Shown: positions 32,820 through 41,394, counted from the stretch's first letter. The stretch: DNA of 64,000 nt from Rufibacter psychrotolerans (GCF_016924645.1 NZ_JAFFJV010000003.1:186001-250000), one strand, 5' to 3'. Numbers and translations are program-made. Notes: generated by a model not told the origin, from the sequence alone.

Positions 32820-33788
32820 TTAACGGAATTTCGGCCCTCTTCTTGTTGGCGCAAGGATATAATTTAGAGAAAAACCGGTAGAGATAAACCAGTCATCATC
32901 TGAAGTATCACCTCTTTGGTCACCTCTGGTGCCGTAACCTGCAATATTTCTGTACTGACCTACAGGCGTATTTTGGGTCATGATGGGGTAATTGCCAGCT
33001 CTTGCATTGTCAGCACTTCTATCTGAAAGAATTCGGGCAGCTTCGCTTGGCAGGTCCCCTTTATCTGCGTAGGTCGTGCTCACGTCATCCAGGTAGTCGG
33101 TGAAGGTTTTGCGCCAAGTGATTTCAAAGGCTACGTCCCAGGTTCTGGCAAGCTTGTACTTCACGCCCAGCCCGAAAGGAATGGCAAACTGCACTCTTTT
33201 GTATGGCTCTGGGTAGCCTTGGTTATTAGAGGCATACTGTCCCTCGGTGCCCAGGGGCTGTAATTCATACCATCCAGCGGCCAGCCTAGGGTCTCTGCCG
33301 TCATAGTACGCTTTAGGGTTGTGGTGGAACACGGCCACCCCAGCGAAGGCATACGGCGTGAAATCTGGACGGCGCAGGTAGGTTCTGCGGTTTTCAAACA
33401 GGTCCACAATTCCTAACAGGCTCAGCTCTTTGATGTCATTTCTGAAGCTCAGGTTACGCTTGTATCTTGGTTCGTTCTCAGGCTCAGAGAAATCGGCGCT
33501 TTTGCTGTCATCTCCCGTGATTCTTCCCCAGGACAGGGCTGCTCTACCATACACTCTGGGCGTAAACTTGCGGGTAAAGTGAACAGAGATGCTGGGACGG
33601 GTAGAACCAAGGCGTAAGCTTGTGAAATCTGACTCAGGGGTAACATCACCAAAATAGTTCATGGCGTTTAGGCTAACCCCTACGGAGTTATAAAGACTTC
33701 TTCTGGTAAACCGCTGCGCCTCTGCCTCCGGCAAGGCAATCAAAAAGAGAGTAAGCAAAAGAAAAGAAGTAGAGAAGAATTTTTTCAT
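32820..33788 (-). CDS. DUF6089 family outer-membrane beta-barrel protein
   Basis: A 322-residue protein starting MKKFFSTSFLLLTLFLIALPEAEAQ, a clear signal peptide. Blocks typical of the DUF6089 family follow: SVGVSLNAMNYFGDVTP, SVHFTRKFTPRVYGRAALSWGRI, YAFAGVAVFHHNPKA, FAIPFGLGVKYKLARTWDVAFEITWRKTFTDYLDDVSTTY and WFISTGFSLNYIL. The family is conserved beside NAD kinase and uppS/bamA in Bacteroidota, and its function is unknown; a surface or envelope structural role is likely. I choose the ATG at 33788 because the frame upstream is not a signal sequence and overlaps the promoter at 33846-33874. Confidence 0.88.
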   Translation of the reverse strand: MKKFFSTSFLLLTLFLIALPEAEAQRFTRRSLYNSVGVSLNAMNYFGDVTPESDFTSLRLGSTRPSISVHFTRKFTPRVYGRAALSWGRITGDDSKSADFSEPENEPRYKRNLSFRNDIKELSLLGIVDLFENRRTYLRRPDFTPYAFAGVAVFHHNPKAYYDGRDPRLAAGWYELQPLGTEGQYASNNQGYPEPYKRVQFAIPFGLGVKYKLARTWDVAFEITWRKTFTDYLDDVSTTYADKGDLPSEAARILSDRSADNARAGNYPIMTQNTPVGQYRNIAGYGTRGDQRGDTSDDDWFISTGFSLNYILAPTRRGPKFR

Positions 33789-33845
33789 GCCATCAACTAT
33801 TACTGAATTACGAATCATTTCAAGACGCATTTGTCCTACTGCGGA

Positions 33846-33874
33846 CAAAATTATACCTTTTTTTTATACCACAA
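33846..33874 (-). promoter_or_regulatory. Promoter of the DUF6089 gene
   Basis: On the minus strand, TTG (33874-33872), an 18 bp spacer and TAATTTTG (33853-33846). It implies a leader of about 50 nt to the ATG at 33788. Confidence 0.75.
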
Positions 33875-33910
33875 CCAGGTATATAGGATTTTTTAATATT
33901 TTGATTTTAC

Positions 33911-34789
33911 TTATCCATTCCTTTGGTCAAGTCCCCAATGCATTTTTGTCCTAAGCGTCGTCAGGAAGTTCACCTGGTTTAGCTTTATCAATCTTGCGTT
34001 AAAGTCCTCCCGCCTAACGGCCAGCTGGATGGTGGCATCCACCGGCCTAGACCTGGAATCCAATGACACAAGGTACCTGGTGCTTCGCCCTTCAATCTCA
34101 AATGAAATTACACTTTTATCTGAAACCACCAGGGGGCGCACGTTCAAATTATGTGGGCATACGGGAGAGATCACAAAATTGTTTGTCTGGGGCATCATCA
34201 CCGGACCGCCGCACGACAGCGAATAACCCGTGGACCCAGTAGGGGTAGCCACTATCAAACCGTCTGCCCAATAGGAGTTTAGGTACTCCCCGTCAATGTA
34301 GGTGTGCACCGCAATCATGGAAGAAGTATCGCGCTTTAAAATTGAAAATTCATTCAATCCAAAGTTGATTCCCTCAAATACTTCCTGGTCACTGTCCAGG
34401 TGAATGAGGGACCTATCCTCCAGGGTGAAGTGCCCTTTCAGCAGCGAATCCACGGCAAACTCCAGCTGCGCATACGGAACGGAGGCCAGAAATCCCAGAC
34501 GCCCCATGTTAATGCCCATAATAGGAATCTGCAAAGGCCCCACGTACGTCACCGCATCCAGCAGGGTGCCGTCTCCGCCCAGACTCAGCATGTAAGAAAC
34601 CTCCTTCAGGTTGGTCTCCCGGTTGAAGACCTCTGTTTGGGCCGGAATTGGCATAACCGGCGCCATAGACTCCACAAAATGCTCTGCCACGGTCACGGTG
34701 ATCCCTTCCCGGTGCAACAGATCAAATAGACGGCGCACAAAAGGAATCACTTCCTCCTTCACAGGTTTGCCGACTATTGCTATTTTCAT
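33911..34789 (-). CDS. nadK: NAD kinase
   Basis: A 292-residue enzyme that phosphorylates NAD to NADP using ATP or polyphosphate. The N-terminal strand MKIAIVGKPVKEEV is followed by the GGDGT motif in SLGGDGTLLDAV, then GINMGRLGFLAS, FGLNEFSILKRD with the conserved NE, and TPTGSTGYSLSCGGPVM. The length is normal. The gene stands between the CBS-ACT gene and the DUF6089 gene, an arrangement often kept in Bacteroidota. Confidence 0.96.
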   Translation of the reverse strand: MKIAIVGKPVKEEVIPFVRRLFDLLHREGITVTVAEHFVESMAPVMPIPAQTEVFNRETNLKEVSYMLSLGGDGTLLDAVTYVGPLQIPIMGINMGRLGFLASVPYAQLEFAVDSLLKGHFTLEDRSLIHLDSDQEVFEGINFGLNEFSILKRDTSSMIAVHTYIDGEYLNSYWADGLIVATPTGSTGYSLSCGGPVMMPQTNNFVISPVCPHNLNVRPLVVSDKSVISFEIEGRSTRYLVSLDSRSRPVDATIQLAVRREDFNARLIKLNQVNFLTTLRTKMHWGLDQRNG

Positions 34790-34861
34790 GGTAGAATTGG
34801 CTCAAGTACAGCTACTACGCTCCTGCCGAAGCACGTGCGTACAGCCAGTAAATATATAGAT

Positions 34862-35527
34862 TTAAATATTTAAATACCGCAAAAGCATGTCCAATCTGTC
34901 CTGGTCTTCAGGCGCCGTAGAGGTATCCTGGAACTGGGCAGTAATTTTGTAGCCAAACCGCTCCAGGGTGGCCACAATGCGGGTGAGGTCCATGGTGTTG
35001 ATCTTTAAGGTGAGCTTCATCTTAAAGATGTCGGTCTCATCTGGCGAGACGTAGGCGCTCAGGATCTTGGCGTTGTTAGACTCCACCAGCCGGCTGATCT
35101 CACTCAGGGAGTAATCACGCTCGGCCATGCAGAGCACCAGAATGCCGCCTTGCCCCTGCAGGGCAGACATTTGCCCGAAGGCGGCTATGGTATCATTCAC
35201 GGTGATCACGCCCAGGTATTCCTGCAAGTCATCCAGCACGGGCACCACCTGCACCTTGTTCTTGATGGCCAGTTCCATCACGTTGTAGAAGTGCTGGTTC
35301 TGCTGCACGTGCACGTGCTCAAAGTCAAAGGGAATATTTTCCAGCACCAGATCAGGGTTCTTGGCCTCCAGGACATTCTCCTCGGTCACCAGCCCCAGGT
35401 ACTTCCTGTTCTTAACCACAGGCAGCTGGTTCAACCTAAACTCATCCATCCACCGTACGGCTTTCTCGCCGGTGTCGGTGAGTTTGAGGGGCGGCACCAT
35501 CTGGTTTATCAGTTCTTCAGCTATCAT
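34862..35527 (-). CDS. CBS domain protein with C-terminal ACT-like domain
   Basis: A 221-residue cytoplasmic protein. Two CBS motifs form a Bateman module over residues 1-125 (PPLKLTDTGEKAVRWMDEFRLNQLPVV and VMELAIKNKVQVVPVLDDLQEYLGVI). After GQGGILVLCMAERDYSLSEISRLVE, an ACT-like regulatory fold covers the rest. This is the AcuB-like arrangement; such proteins sense adenine nucleotides or amino acids. It overlaps the upstream hydrolase gene by 4 bp (ATGA) and lies 72 bp before NAD kinase, which suggests a link to nucleotide status. Confidence 0.88.
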   Translation of the reverse strand: MIAEELINQMVPPLKLTDTGEKAVRWMDEFRLNQLPVVKNRKYLGLVTEENVLEAKNPDLVLENIPFDFEHVHVQQNQHFYNVMELAIKNKVQVVPVLDDLQEYLGVITVNDTIAAFGQMSALQGQGGILVLCMAERDYSLSEISRLVESNNAKILSAYVSPDETDIFKMKLTLKINTMDLTRIVATLERFGYKITAQFQDTSTAPEDQDRLDMLLRYLNI

Positions 35528-36288
35528 ACAGAAGCGGTCTTTATCAGAAATCTCTCTAAGATACTGTTAAAGGCGTCCGGATGTTCCATCATGGGGGCAT
35601 GACAGCAATGATCAATAAAATGCAGTTCTGAATTCTGGATTAATCGGTTGAACTCATGCGCCACCATAGGCGGCGTAATGGTGTCGTTGAGGCCCCAGAT
35701 GAGCAAGGTAGGCGCAGTGATCTTGCCCAGGTCTTTGCCCAGGTTGTTGCGTTGGGCAGACTTGGCAATGGAGATGATGCGGAGCACCTTGGGGTTGCTG
35801 TTGGTAATGTCAAACACCTCGTCTACCAGCTCCTGGGTAGCCACCGCCGGGTCATAGAAGGTGTAGGCCACCCGCTCTTTCACAAACTCATAGTTGCCGC
35901 GCTTAGGGAAGGAGCCGCCCATGGAGTCTTCAAACAGGCCAGAGCTGCCCGTCAGTACCAGGCGCTTCACGTGCTCGGGCCGCTTCAAGGCGAACTCCAG
36001 GGCCACGTGCCCGCCCAGTGAGTTACCCAGCAACGTAAGGTTGGTGAGGTTTTTATGGGCGATGAATTCTTCCACAAACTCCACCAAGCCCGGCACGCTG
36101 GCCTGGGGCAGAGGCATCTCGTACAGGGGCATCAGGGGAATAACCACCCGGTAATTCTTCTGGAAATAAGAAACCACACCTTGCCAGTTACTAAGCGCGC
36201 CAAACAGACCGTGCAGGAGCAAAAGCACTTCGCCCTTGCCTTCATCAATGTATTCGAACCCGCTTTCCTTCTTGATTTCCAAGTTCAT
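35524..36288 (-). CDS. Alpha/beta-fold hydrolase
   Basis: A 254-residue alpha/beta hydrolase. The oxyanion region is LLLLHGLFGALSNW, the nucleophile elbow is LLGNSLGGHVALEF, the acid is in LIWGLNDTITPP and the His in FIDHCCHAPMMEHPDAF. It resembles esterases and MhpC/BioH-type C-C hydrolases. The substrate is unknown. Translation is coupled to the CBS gene through a 4 bp overlap. It is distinct from the hydrolase at 39576. Confidence 0.88.
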   Translation of the reverse strand: MNLEIKKESGFEYIDEGKGEVLLLLHGLFGALSNWQGVVSYFQKNYRVVIPLMPLYEMPLPQASVPGLVEFVEEFIAHKNLTNLTLLGNSLGGHVALEFALKRPEHVKRLVLTGSSGLFEDSMGGSFPKRGNYEFVKERVAYTFYDPAVATQELVDEVFDITNSNPKVLRIISIAKSAQRNNLGKDLGKITAPTLLIWGLNDTITPPMVAHEFNRLIQNSELHFIDHCCHAPMMEHPDAFNSILERFLIKTASV

Positions 36289-36324
36289 GTGAGAAAAATC
36301 GCTTGTATTGATAGTAAGTAGAAA

Positions 36325-36900
36325 CTAGTATAAGGATGTAATATTAGCAATATTCACCCAATTTCTGAGCATTTGCAGGCCATGTTGCGTCAGGGCAGCC
36401 TCTGGGTGAAACTGCAGCGCGTACAGGGGCAGGTGCGCGTGCCGGAACGCCATCAGCTCGCCCTCCTGGGTCTGGGCCAGGGGCACCAGGTCCTGGGGGG
36501 CACCCTGCACCACCAGCGAATGGTAGCGCACCACCGGAATCTTGGCGGGCAGCCCGGCAAAGAGCGGGTCTGGCTGACAGTAAATCTCAGAGATCTTGCC
36601 GTGCATCGGCCGGAGGCCTTTCACCACCACCGCCCCGAAGAACTGCCCCAGCGCCTGGTGCCCCAGGCAGATGCCCAGCATGGGCAAGCGGTCATGGTAA
36701 TGCTGGATGACGGCGGGCATGACGCCGGCGTTTTCGGGGGTGCCCGGCCCCGGCGAAAGCACAATGCCCTCCAGCGGAAGGGCTTGTAGCTCTTGCAGGG
36801 TCACGTCATTCCTGCGCACCTCCACCTCTACCCCCAACTGCCTGAAATAATCATAGAGGTTGTAGGTAAACGAATCAAAATTATCTAACAGCAACAGCAC
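36325..36900 (-). CDS. Glutamine amidotransferase, PabA/TrpG type
   Basis: A 191-residue class I glutamine amidotransferase that supplies ammonia to a chorismate-using synthase. The N-terminus VLLLLDNFDSFTYNLYDYF, the LSPGPGTPENAG loop, nucleophile Cys in MLGICLGHQALGQFFG and the His-Glu pair in LQFHPEAAL are all intact. It stands alone, with no pabB or trpE beside it, so aminodeoxychorismate and anthranilate synthesis cannot be told apart. The GTG at 36900 starts right at the first strand; a TTG five codons upstream adds residues the family lacks. Confidence 0.92.
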   Translation of the reverse strand: MLLLLDNFDSFTYNLYDYFRQLGVEVEVRRNDVTLQELQALPLEGIVLSPGPGTPENAGVMPAVIQHYHDRLPMLGICLGHQALGQFFGAVVVKGLRPMHGKISEIYCQPDPLFAGLPAKIPVVRYHSLVVQGAPQDLVPLAQTQEGELMAFRHAHLPLYALQFHPEAALTQHGLQMLRNWVNIANITSLY

Positions 36901-36940
36901 AGAACAGGAACGCAAAGAAAGCGAAAAGGATATCCCTGTT

Positions 36941-36971
36941 TTTAGGCCTTTTCTGAGAAAACAGCCCTAAA
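36941..36971. repeat. Family A palindrome upstream of the amidotransferase
   Basis: TTTAGGCCTTTTCTGAGAAA with ACAGCCCTAAA. The arms pair as TTTAGG/CCTAAA with a GAGAAAA centre. A better copy lies at 37015, so two family members stand in one 180 bp gap. Confidence 0.6.
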
Positions 36972-37014
36972 TCATGGGACAGAGAAGCCCAAGATAGGGC
37001 AAAAAACCAAAGGT

Positions 37015-37054
37015 CTGTTTTAGGCCGGTTTTGGGAGAAACCGGCCTAAAACAG
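37015..37054. repeat. Family A palindrome, archetype copy
   Basis: CTGTTTTAGGCCGGTTT, then TGGGAG, then AAACCGGCCTAAAACAG: perfect 17 bp arms. It lies 26 bp beyond the minus-strand cvpA stop. No T-run follows. Confidence 0.88.
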
Positions 37055-37079
37055 CCTTGGACTAAGCTTTAAGAATACC

Positions 37080-37589
37080 TTACACGAAAGACTCCAGGGC
37101 CTCGCGGCCGAAGGGCACAATCCACTGCACAAACGCCCAGGCGCCGGGCGCGGCCTCCAGGTAGTACGGGTACACCTCAGACGCTTTCACGCTCTGGAAG
37201 GCAACGTCTAGCCCGGTGGCGTTGGCAAAGTACACCAGCAGGCAAATGGCGAACGCCCACTTGGCCGCCCCAATACCGGACCCAATCAGGTTGTCCATCA
37301 TCCCGAACGGGGTAAGGTGCACACCTTTCTTCACCACCATGCCAATGGCCCGCACGGCAAAGCCGATGCCGATGAACACCAGCAGAAACGGCAAAAAGGG
37401 CAGAAAGCCGGCGCTGTCGCCCAGCCATTGGTGCACCGGCGGCGTCACCAGGCCCACCAGCTTCATCCCGAAAACCGATAAGATCACCAGGATCGCCAGC
37501 GAAGCGATCTCCAGGATCAATCCTTTGAAAAAACCCCGGAAGGCTCCGTAGGCCACCGGCAAAAGCAGAAAGAGGTCAAACGTGCTCAC
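37080..37589 (-). CDS. cvpA: CvpA family membrane protein
   Basis: A 169-residue protein with four TM helices and the CvpA opening MSTFDLFLLLPVAYGAFRGFFKGLILEIASLAIL, followed by GSGIGAAKWAFAICLLVYF. In Escherichia coli the family is linked to colicin V production and bile resistance; its biochemical role is unclear. It lies 12 bp after yqeY and is probably co-transcribed. Confidence 0.9.
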   Translation of the reverse strand: MSTFDLFLLLPVAYGAFRGFFKGLILEIASLAILVILSVFGMKLVGLVTPPVHQWLGDSAGFLPFLPFLLVFIGIGFAVRAIGMVVKKGVHLTPFGMMDNLIGSGIGAAKWAFAICLLVYFANATGLDVAFQSVKASEVYPYYLEAAPGAWAFVQWIVPFGREALESFV

Positions 37590-37601
37590 CCGTAGACAGT
37601 G

Positions 37602-38063
37602 TTAGGCGTTGGTGTTGTTTAACAGCGCGTTCACGGCGTTGGAAATGGCTTTGCCGTCGGCCTGGCCGGCCAATTCGCGGGAGGCCACGCCCATCACTTT
37701 GCCCATGTCTGAGGGTCCCAGGGCCCCCACGCGCTGGATGATCTCCAGCAGGCGCTCGCGCAGTTCGCCTTCGTCCAGTTGCTTGGGCAGGAACTCCTCA
37801 ATCACGGCCAGTTCGGCCAGTTCAATCTCCTCCAGATCGGGGCGGGCCTGGGAGCGGTACACCTCCGCCGACTCGCGGCGCTGCTTGGCGGCCTTGGTCA
37901 GCAGTTTCAGCTCAGTGTCTGGGGTAAGGGCCTGCACGCCGCCTTTCTCGGTCTCGGCCAGCAGAATCTGTGATTTAATGCCGCGCAGGGCTTGCAGGCG
38001 GGTTTTATCTTTGGCCAGCATGGCTTGCTTAATGCCAGCCTCCACTTTTTCTTTTAAACTCAT
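37602..38063 (-). CDS. yqeY: GatB/YqeY domain protein
   Basis: A 153-residue YqeY protein, similar to the tail domain of the GatB subunit of Glu-tRNA amidotransferase. It shows LKEKVEAGIKQAMLAKDKTRLQALRGIKSQI, EEFLPKQLDEGELRERL and MGKVMGVASRELAGQADGKAISN. A role in tRNA-dependent processes is presumed but not shown. A box close to TAnnTTTG (TACCCTTG) lies about 15 bp before the ATG on the minus strand, divergent from pdxJ. Confidence 0.93.
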   Translation of the reverse strand: MSLKEKVEAGIKQAMLAKDKTRLQALRGIKSQILLAETEKGGVQALTPDTELKLLTKAAKQRRESAEVYRSQARPDLEEIELAELAVIEEFLPKQLDEGELRERLLEIIQRVGALGPSDMGKVMGVASRELAGQADGKAISNAVNALLNNTNA

Positions 38064-38135
38064 AGTTTTATCAAGGGTAAAGGTGCCGGGGCACCGGGGT
38101 CATAAATCAGTAGGCACGTGACGTCAAGTTTCTTT

Positions 38136-38143
38136 TATCTTTG
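38136..38143 (+). promoter_or_regulatory. -7 box of pdxJ
   Basis: TATCTTTG, 37 bp before the pdxJ ATG. The -33 region is not clear. Confidence 0.6.
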
Positions 38144-38180
38144 CCCCATTCATCTGGAAAAACGCTAACGTAAGCATAAC

Positions 38181-38897
38181 ATGACGAAACTGAGCGTAAA
38201 TATAAATAAAATAGCCACGCTACGGAACGCCCGCGGCGGCAACCGCCCAAATGTAGTACAGGCCGCCCTGGACTGCGAGCGCTTCGGGGCGCAGGGCATC
38301 ACCGTGCACCCTCGGCCCGACGAGCGGCACATCCGGTTTCAGGACGTTTACGACCTCAAGGCCGTGGTCACCACCGAGTTCAACATTGAGGGCAACCCCA
38401 CGCCAGACTTCATCAAACTGGTTCTGGCCGTGAAGCCCGAGCAGGTGACCCTGGTGCCCGACGCGCCGGACGCCATCACCTCCAACGCCGGCTGGGACAC
38501 CCTCCAACACAAAGATTTTCTGGTAGACGTGATTGCCCAGTTCAAAGCCGAAGGCATCCGCACCTCCATCTTCGTGGACCCGATCAACGCGCAGGTGGAA
38601 GGCGCCGCCCTCACCGGCACCGACCGCATTGAGCTCTACACCGAGGCCTACGCGCACCAGTACCACGCCAATCGCGAAGCGGCCGTGAAACCCTACGCCG
38701 AGGCCGCCCGCGTAGCGAAAGAATGCGGCTTGGGCTTGAACGCCGGCCATGACCTGGACCTGGACAACCTCCGCTACCTGAAAGAGCAACTGCCTAACCT
38801 GGCCGAGGTTTCCATTGGCCACGCGCTCATCTGTGATGCCCTGTACTACGGCCTGGAGAACACCATTCAGCTGTACCTGCGCCAACTTAACTTCTGA
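38181..38897 (+). CDS. pdxJ: Pyridoxine 5'-phosphate synthase
   Basis: A 238-residue TIM-barrel enzyme that condenses 1-deoxyxylulose-5-P with 3-amino-2-oxopropyl phosphate to pyridoxine 5'-phosphate. Signature blocks are [75 protein letters not shown] and [12 protein letters not shown]. The length matches the family. It implies the DXP-dependent vitamin B6 route in this organism. Confidence 0.97.
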   Translation: MTKLSVNINKIATLRNARGGNRPNVVQAALDCERFGAQGITVHPRPDERHIRFQDVYDLKAVVTTEFNIEGNPTPDFIKLVLAVKPEQVTLVPDAPDAITSNAGWDTLQHKDFLVDVIAQFKAEGIRTSIFVDPINAQVEGAALTGTDRIELYTEAYAHQYHANREAAVKPYAEAARVAKECGLGLNAGHDLDLDNLRYLKEQLPNLAEVSIGHALICDALYYGLENTIQLYLRQLNF

Positions 38898-38957
38898 TGG
38901 GGCATCCTTTGTTTCTGGCCCTTTTCAGGAAAAACGGCTCCAAAACACCGCGCTGCC

Positions 38958-39536
38958 ATGCTGGGCCTGCTGCTTAAAATAACGGCCCTGGTCATTGCGG
39001 CCCAGTTTGGGGTGCGGTTCCTGGCGTGGCTGTTCCGGCGGCAGCAGCGGGTGTTCTACCTTTCGCCCATGCGGCAGTTTAAGATGGTGTTCTGGTCTTT
39101 GCTGAGCTTTTGGCTGGGTGGCTCCATGCTGGGCCTGCTGCTGCGCAACCAAACCGACACGCCCCTGGAGAAAGGCATTGCCATTGCGCTGGGCTCGGTG
39201 CTGTTCCTGTTCGCGCTGCCTACCCTGCTGGTGCACGTGCAGTACTGGCGGCACGAGCGGGAGAACGCGCTGGAGCTGGAGAAAGAAACCAATGCCGCCT
39301 TGCTCCTGCAGCCCAGCGGCCGGTACCTGCTGGACCAGCGTTCCGTTAGGGAGATGGTGGAGACCCAAACACCTTCCCGGCGTTTTTTCTGGAGCTCTTA
39401 CCGCTACCTGACGCTTACGCTCACAGACGGCCGGCAGGTGAAGATCACGTCTTTGCTCCTGGACCTGGACCAACTGAAAGCCCTTTGGCCGCGCGTGCCG
39501 TACCAAACCAGAACGAAATGGGTCTGTTTTCTGTAA
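38958..39536 (+). CDS. Hypothetical membrane protein with C-terminal soluble domain
   Basis: A 192-residue protein. TM helices lie at about 4-22 (LLLKITALVIAAQFGVRFL), 44-61 (VFWSLLSFWLGGSMLGLLL) and 73-95 (GIAIALGSVLFLFALPTLLVHV). A Glu-rich helix and a soluble part of about 80 residues follow, with YRYLTLTLTDGRQVKITSLLLDLDQL, which looks like a small beta-domain. No known family was recognised. The last codons and stop overlap a palindrome (39521-39544) that fixes the C-terminal sequence WVCFL. Confidence 0.75.
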   Translation: MLGLLLKITALVIAAQFGVRFLAWLFRRQQRVFYLSPMRQFKMVFWSLLSFWLGGSMLGLLLRNQTDTPLEKGIAIALGSVLFLFALPTLLVHVQYWRHERENALELEKETNAALLLQPSGRYLLDQRSVREMVETQTPSRRFFWSSYRYLTLTLTDGRQVKITSLLLDLDQLKALWPRVPYQTRTKWVCFL

Positions 39537-39544
39537 AACAGACC
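39521..39544. repeat. Palindrome spanning a stop codon (family A-like)
   Basis: GGTCTGTTTT-CTGT-AAAACAGACC contains the TAA stop of the preceding gene at 39534-39536, and a CTAAAAC arm follows. It may be a family A copy inserted at, or grown over, the end of the gene. Confidence 0.7.
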
Positions 39545-39575
39545 TAAAACAACCCTCGCCTTCAACGCTCCAACT

Positions 39576-40343
39576 ATGGAATTAAACTATAAAGTACTTG
39601 GCCAAGGCCACCCTTTGCTCATCTTACACGGCCTCTTCGGCACGCTGGACAACTGGCAGACCCTGGGCCGCGAGTTCTCCAAAACCTACCAGGTGTACCT
39701 CATTGACCTGCGCAACCACGGCCGCTCGCCGCACTCAGAGGAGTTCAGCTACCAGCTCATGACCGATGACCTGCTGGAGTTTGTAGAGCAGCACCAGTTA
39801 CAGGACATCTACCTCATTGGGCATTCCATGGGCGGCAAGGTGGCCATGAACTTCGCGCTGCAGCACCCAGAGAAGATCGCCAAACTGCTGGTGGCCGACA
39901 TTGCCCCCAAAGCCTACCCACCGCACCACGACGACATTATTGCCGGCTTCCGGTCCATTGACCTCAACGCCATCCAGAGCCGCCAGGAGGCCGATGACCA
40001 GCTCGCCCAAAAGGTGGAAGACATGGGCACCCGCCAGTTCCTGCTCAAGAATCTGTACCGCCAGGAAGACAACAGCTTTGCCTGGCGCCTGCACCTTGAC
40101 GCCATTGAGCGCAACCTGCCCTACATCCTGGGCAACATTGCGTCTGACACGCCTTTCACCAAACCCACCCTGTTTCTGCGGGGCGCCAATTCGCGCTACA
40201 TCAAACCAGAGCAGGACTTGCCGCAGATTCAGGCCCTGTTCCCCAATGCCCGGGTAGAAACCATTGAGAATGCCGGCCACTGGCTGCACGCCGAACAGCC
40301 GCAGCAGTTCTACCGCCTGACCATGGAATTTCTGCGGGGTTAA
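39576..40343 (+). CDS. Alpha/beta-fold hydrolase, YbfF-like
   Basis: A 255-residue esterase-like protein: ILHGLFGTLDNWQTLGREF, IDLRNHGRSPHSEEFSY, nucleophile elbow LIGHSMGGKVAMNF, LVADIAPKAYPPHHDDIIAGF and the terminal His in ENAGHWLHAEQPQQF. This set matches the YbfF/ABHD11 group of acyl-CoA or ester hydrolases. It is not closely similar to the hydrolase at 35524. A hairpin terminator follows at 40448. Confidence 0.9.
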   Translation: MELNYKVLGQGHPLLILHGLFGTLDNWQTLGREFSKTYQVYLIDLRNHGRSPHSEEFSYQLMTDDLLEFVEQHQLQDIYLIGHSMGGKVAMNFALQHPEKIAKLLVADIAPKAYPPHHDDIIAGFRSIDLNAIQSRQEADDQLAQKVEDMGTRQFLLKNLYRQEDNSFAWRLHLDAIERNLPYILGNIASDTPFTKPTLFLRGANSRYIKPEQDLPQIQALFPNARVETIENAGHWLHAEQPQQFYRLTMEFLRG

Positions 40344-40410
40344 AGACTCATATTCACGTCAAGGCAGCTTGGCTTAAAACGATTATAGCGCCTGAACGAA
40401 GACCTTTACC

Positions 40411-40439
40411 GTTCGCCCACCAGATCCTGTCAGGATGAC
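40411..40439. repeat. Half copy of family B
   Basis: GTTCGCCCACCAGATCCTGT followed by CAGGATGAC matches the right arm of the elements at 7981-8067 and 13854-13939. The left arm is absent. Confidence 0.7.
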
Positions 40440-40447
40440 GAAGAGCG

Positions 40448-40478
40448 AAAAGCGGCCCACCTGTTTTGAGCCGCTTTT
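40448..40478 (+). terminator. Hairpin between hydrolase and RsmI-like genes
   Basis: AAAAGCGGC pairs with GCCGCTTTT around CCACCTGTTTTGA, with A/T flanks. It probably ends the 39576 gene transcript. Confidence 0.65.
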
Positions 40479-40498
40479 AGACAAACTACCGAAAAAAC

Positions 40499-41218
40499 AT
40501 GAGCACTCCCGCCAAAGGCACCCTTTTCCTGATTCCCACGGTCCTGGCCGAAGACACTGCCCAGGCGGTCATCTGCCGGCAGGTGGCCGAGGTCACCGCG
40601 CAGCTCAGGTATTTTCTGGTGGAGAATGCCCGCACCGCCCGCCGGTACATCAAATCCATTGCGCCCACCCAGACCATAGAGGAACTGCAGATCACGGTGA
40701 TTGACAAGAACTCTTCTGATGCGGAACTGACGGCGGCCCTGAAGCCGCTGCTCGCCGGGCAAGACGCCGGCGTGATCTCAGAGGCTGGCTGTCCCGGCGT
40801 GGCCGATCCGGGGGCAGAGCTGGCCCGCTTGGCGCACCAGCACGGGGTAAAAGTAGTGCCCCTGGTGGGGCCCTCGGCAATTTTGATGGGCCTGATGGCC
40901 TCGGGCTTCAACGGGCAGTCGTTTGCGTTCCACGGGTACCTGCCCATTGAGAAGCGCGACCGCATTCAGGCCCTGAAAGCGTTAGAGAAGGAAATGGCAC
41001 AGAAAGACCAGACGCAGATCTTCATGGAGACGCCCTACCGCAACCGGCAAATGGTGGAGGATCTGCTGGAACACCTCAGCAAAGACACCAAACTCTGCAT
41101 CGCGGCCAGCATCACGGGCCCCAACGAGTTCATCAAAACCCGGCGCATCGCCGATTGGAAAGGCAACGTGCCCGACCTGCACAAGCAACCCGCGGTATTC
41201 CTGATCTATAAACGCTAA
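40499..41218 (+). CDS. SAM-dependent methyltransferase, RsmI/tetrapyrrole methylase family
   Basis: A 239-residue methyltransferase. The family motif SEAGCPGVADPGAELARLAH and VVPLVGPSAILMGLMASGFNGQSFAFHGYLP are those of RsmI, which methylates the 2'-OH of C1402 of 16S rRNA. The C-terminal region typical of full-length RsmI (about 280 residues) is shortened, and the N-terminus (GTLFLIPTVLAEDTAQAV) departs from GTLYLVATPIGNL. It may therefore be the short Bacteroidota paralogue rather than RsmI itself. Rossmann-like methylase identity is secure; the target is less so. Confidence 0.85.
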   Translation: MSTPAKGTLFLIPTVLAEDTAQAVICRQVAEVTAQLRYFLVENARTARRYIKSIAPTQTIEELQITVIDKNSSDAELTAALKPLLAGQDAGVISEAGCPGVADPGAELARLAHQHGVKVVPLVGPSAILMGLMASGFNGQSFAFHGYLPIEKRDRIQALKALEKEMAQKDQTQIFMETPYRNRQMVEDLLEHLSKDTKLCIAASITGPNEFIKTRRIADWKGNVPDLHKQPAVFLIYKR

Positions 41219-41324
41219 ACCTTCCGCAGTTTTCGGGCTGTTTCTCTAAAAAGAAGCTAAGAACAGAGTTGTCTGACCCAGCAGTTAAGACAGGATAGGA
41301 AAAAGAATTGAAAAACAGATTGGC

Positions 41325-41372
41325 ACTTGCGCTTTGGGGCTGATTCTCTGAAAACAGCCCCAAAGCGCAAGT
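41325..41372. repeat. Perfect 18 bp-arm palindrome between convergent genes
   Basis: ACTTGCGCTTTGGGGCTG, then ATTCTCTGAAAA, then the exact complement. The centre (TTCTCTGAAAA) is of family A type, but the outer arms share little with the archetype, and both arms changed together. Confidence 0.85.
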
Positions 41373-41394
41373 TTATTTAGGGAATATCTTCAAA

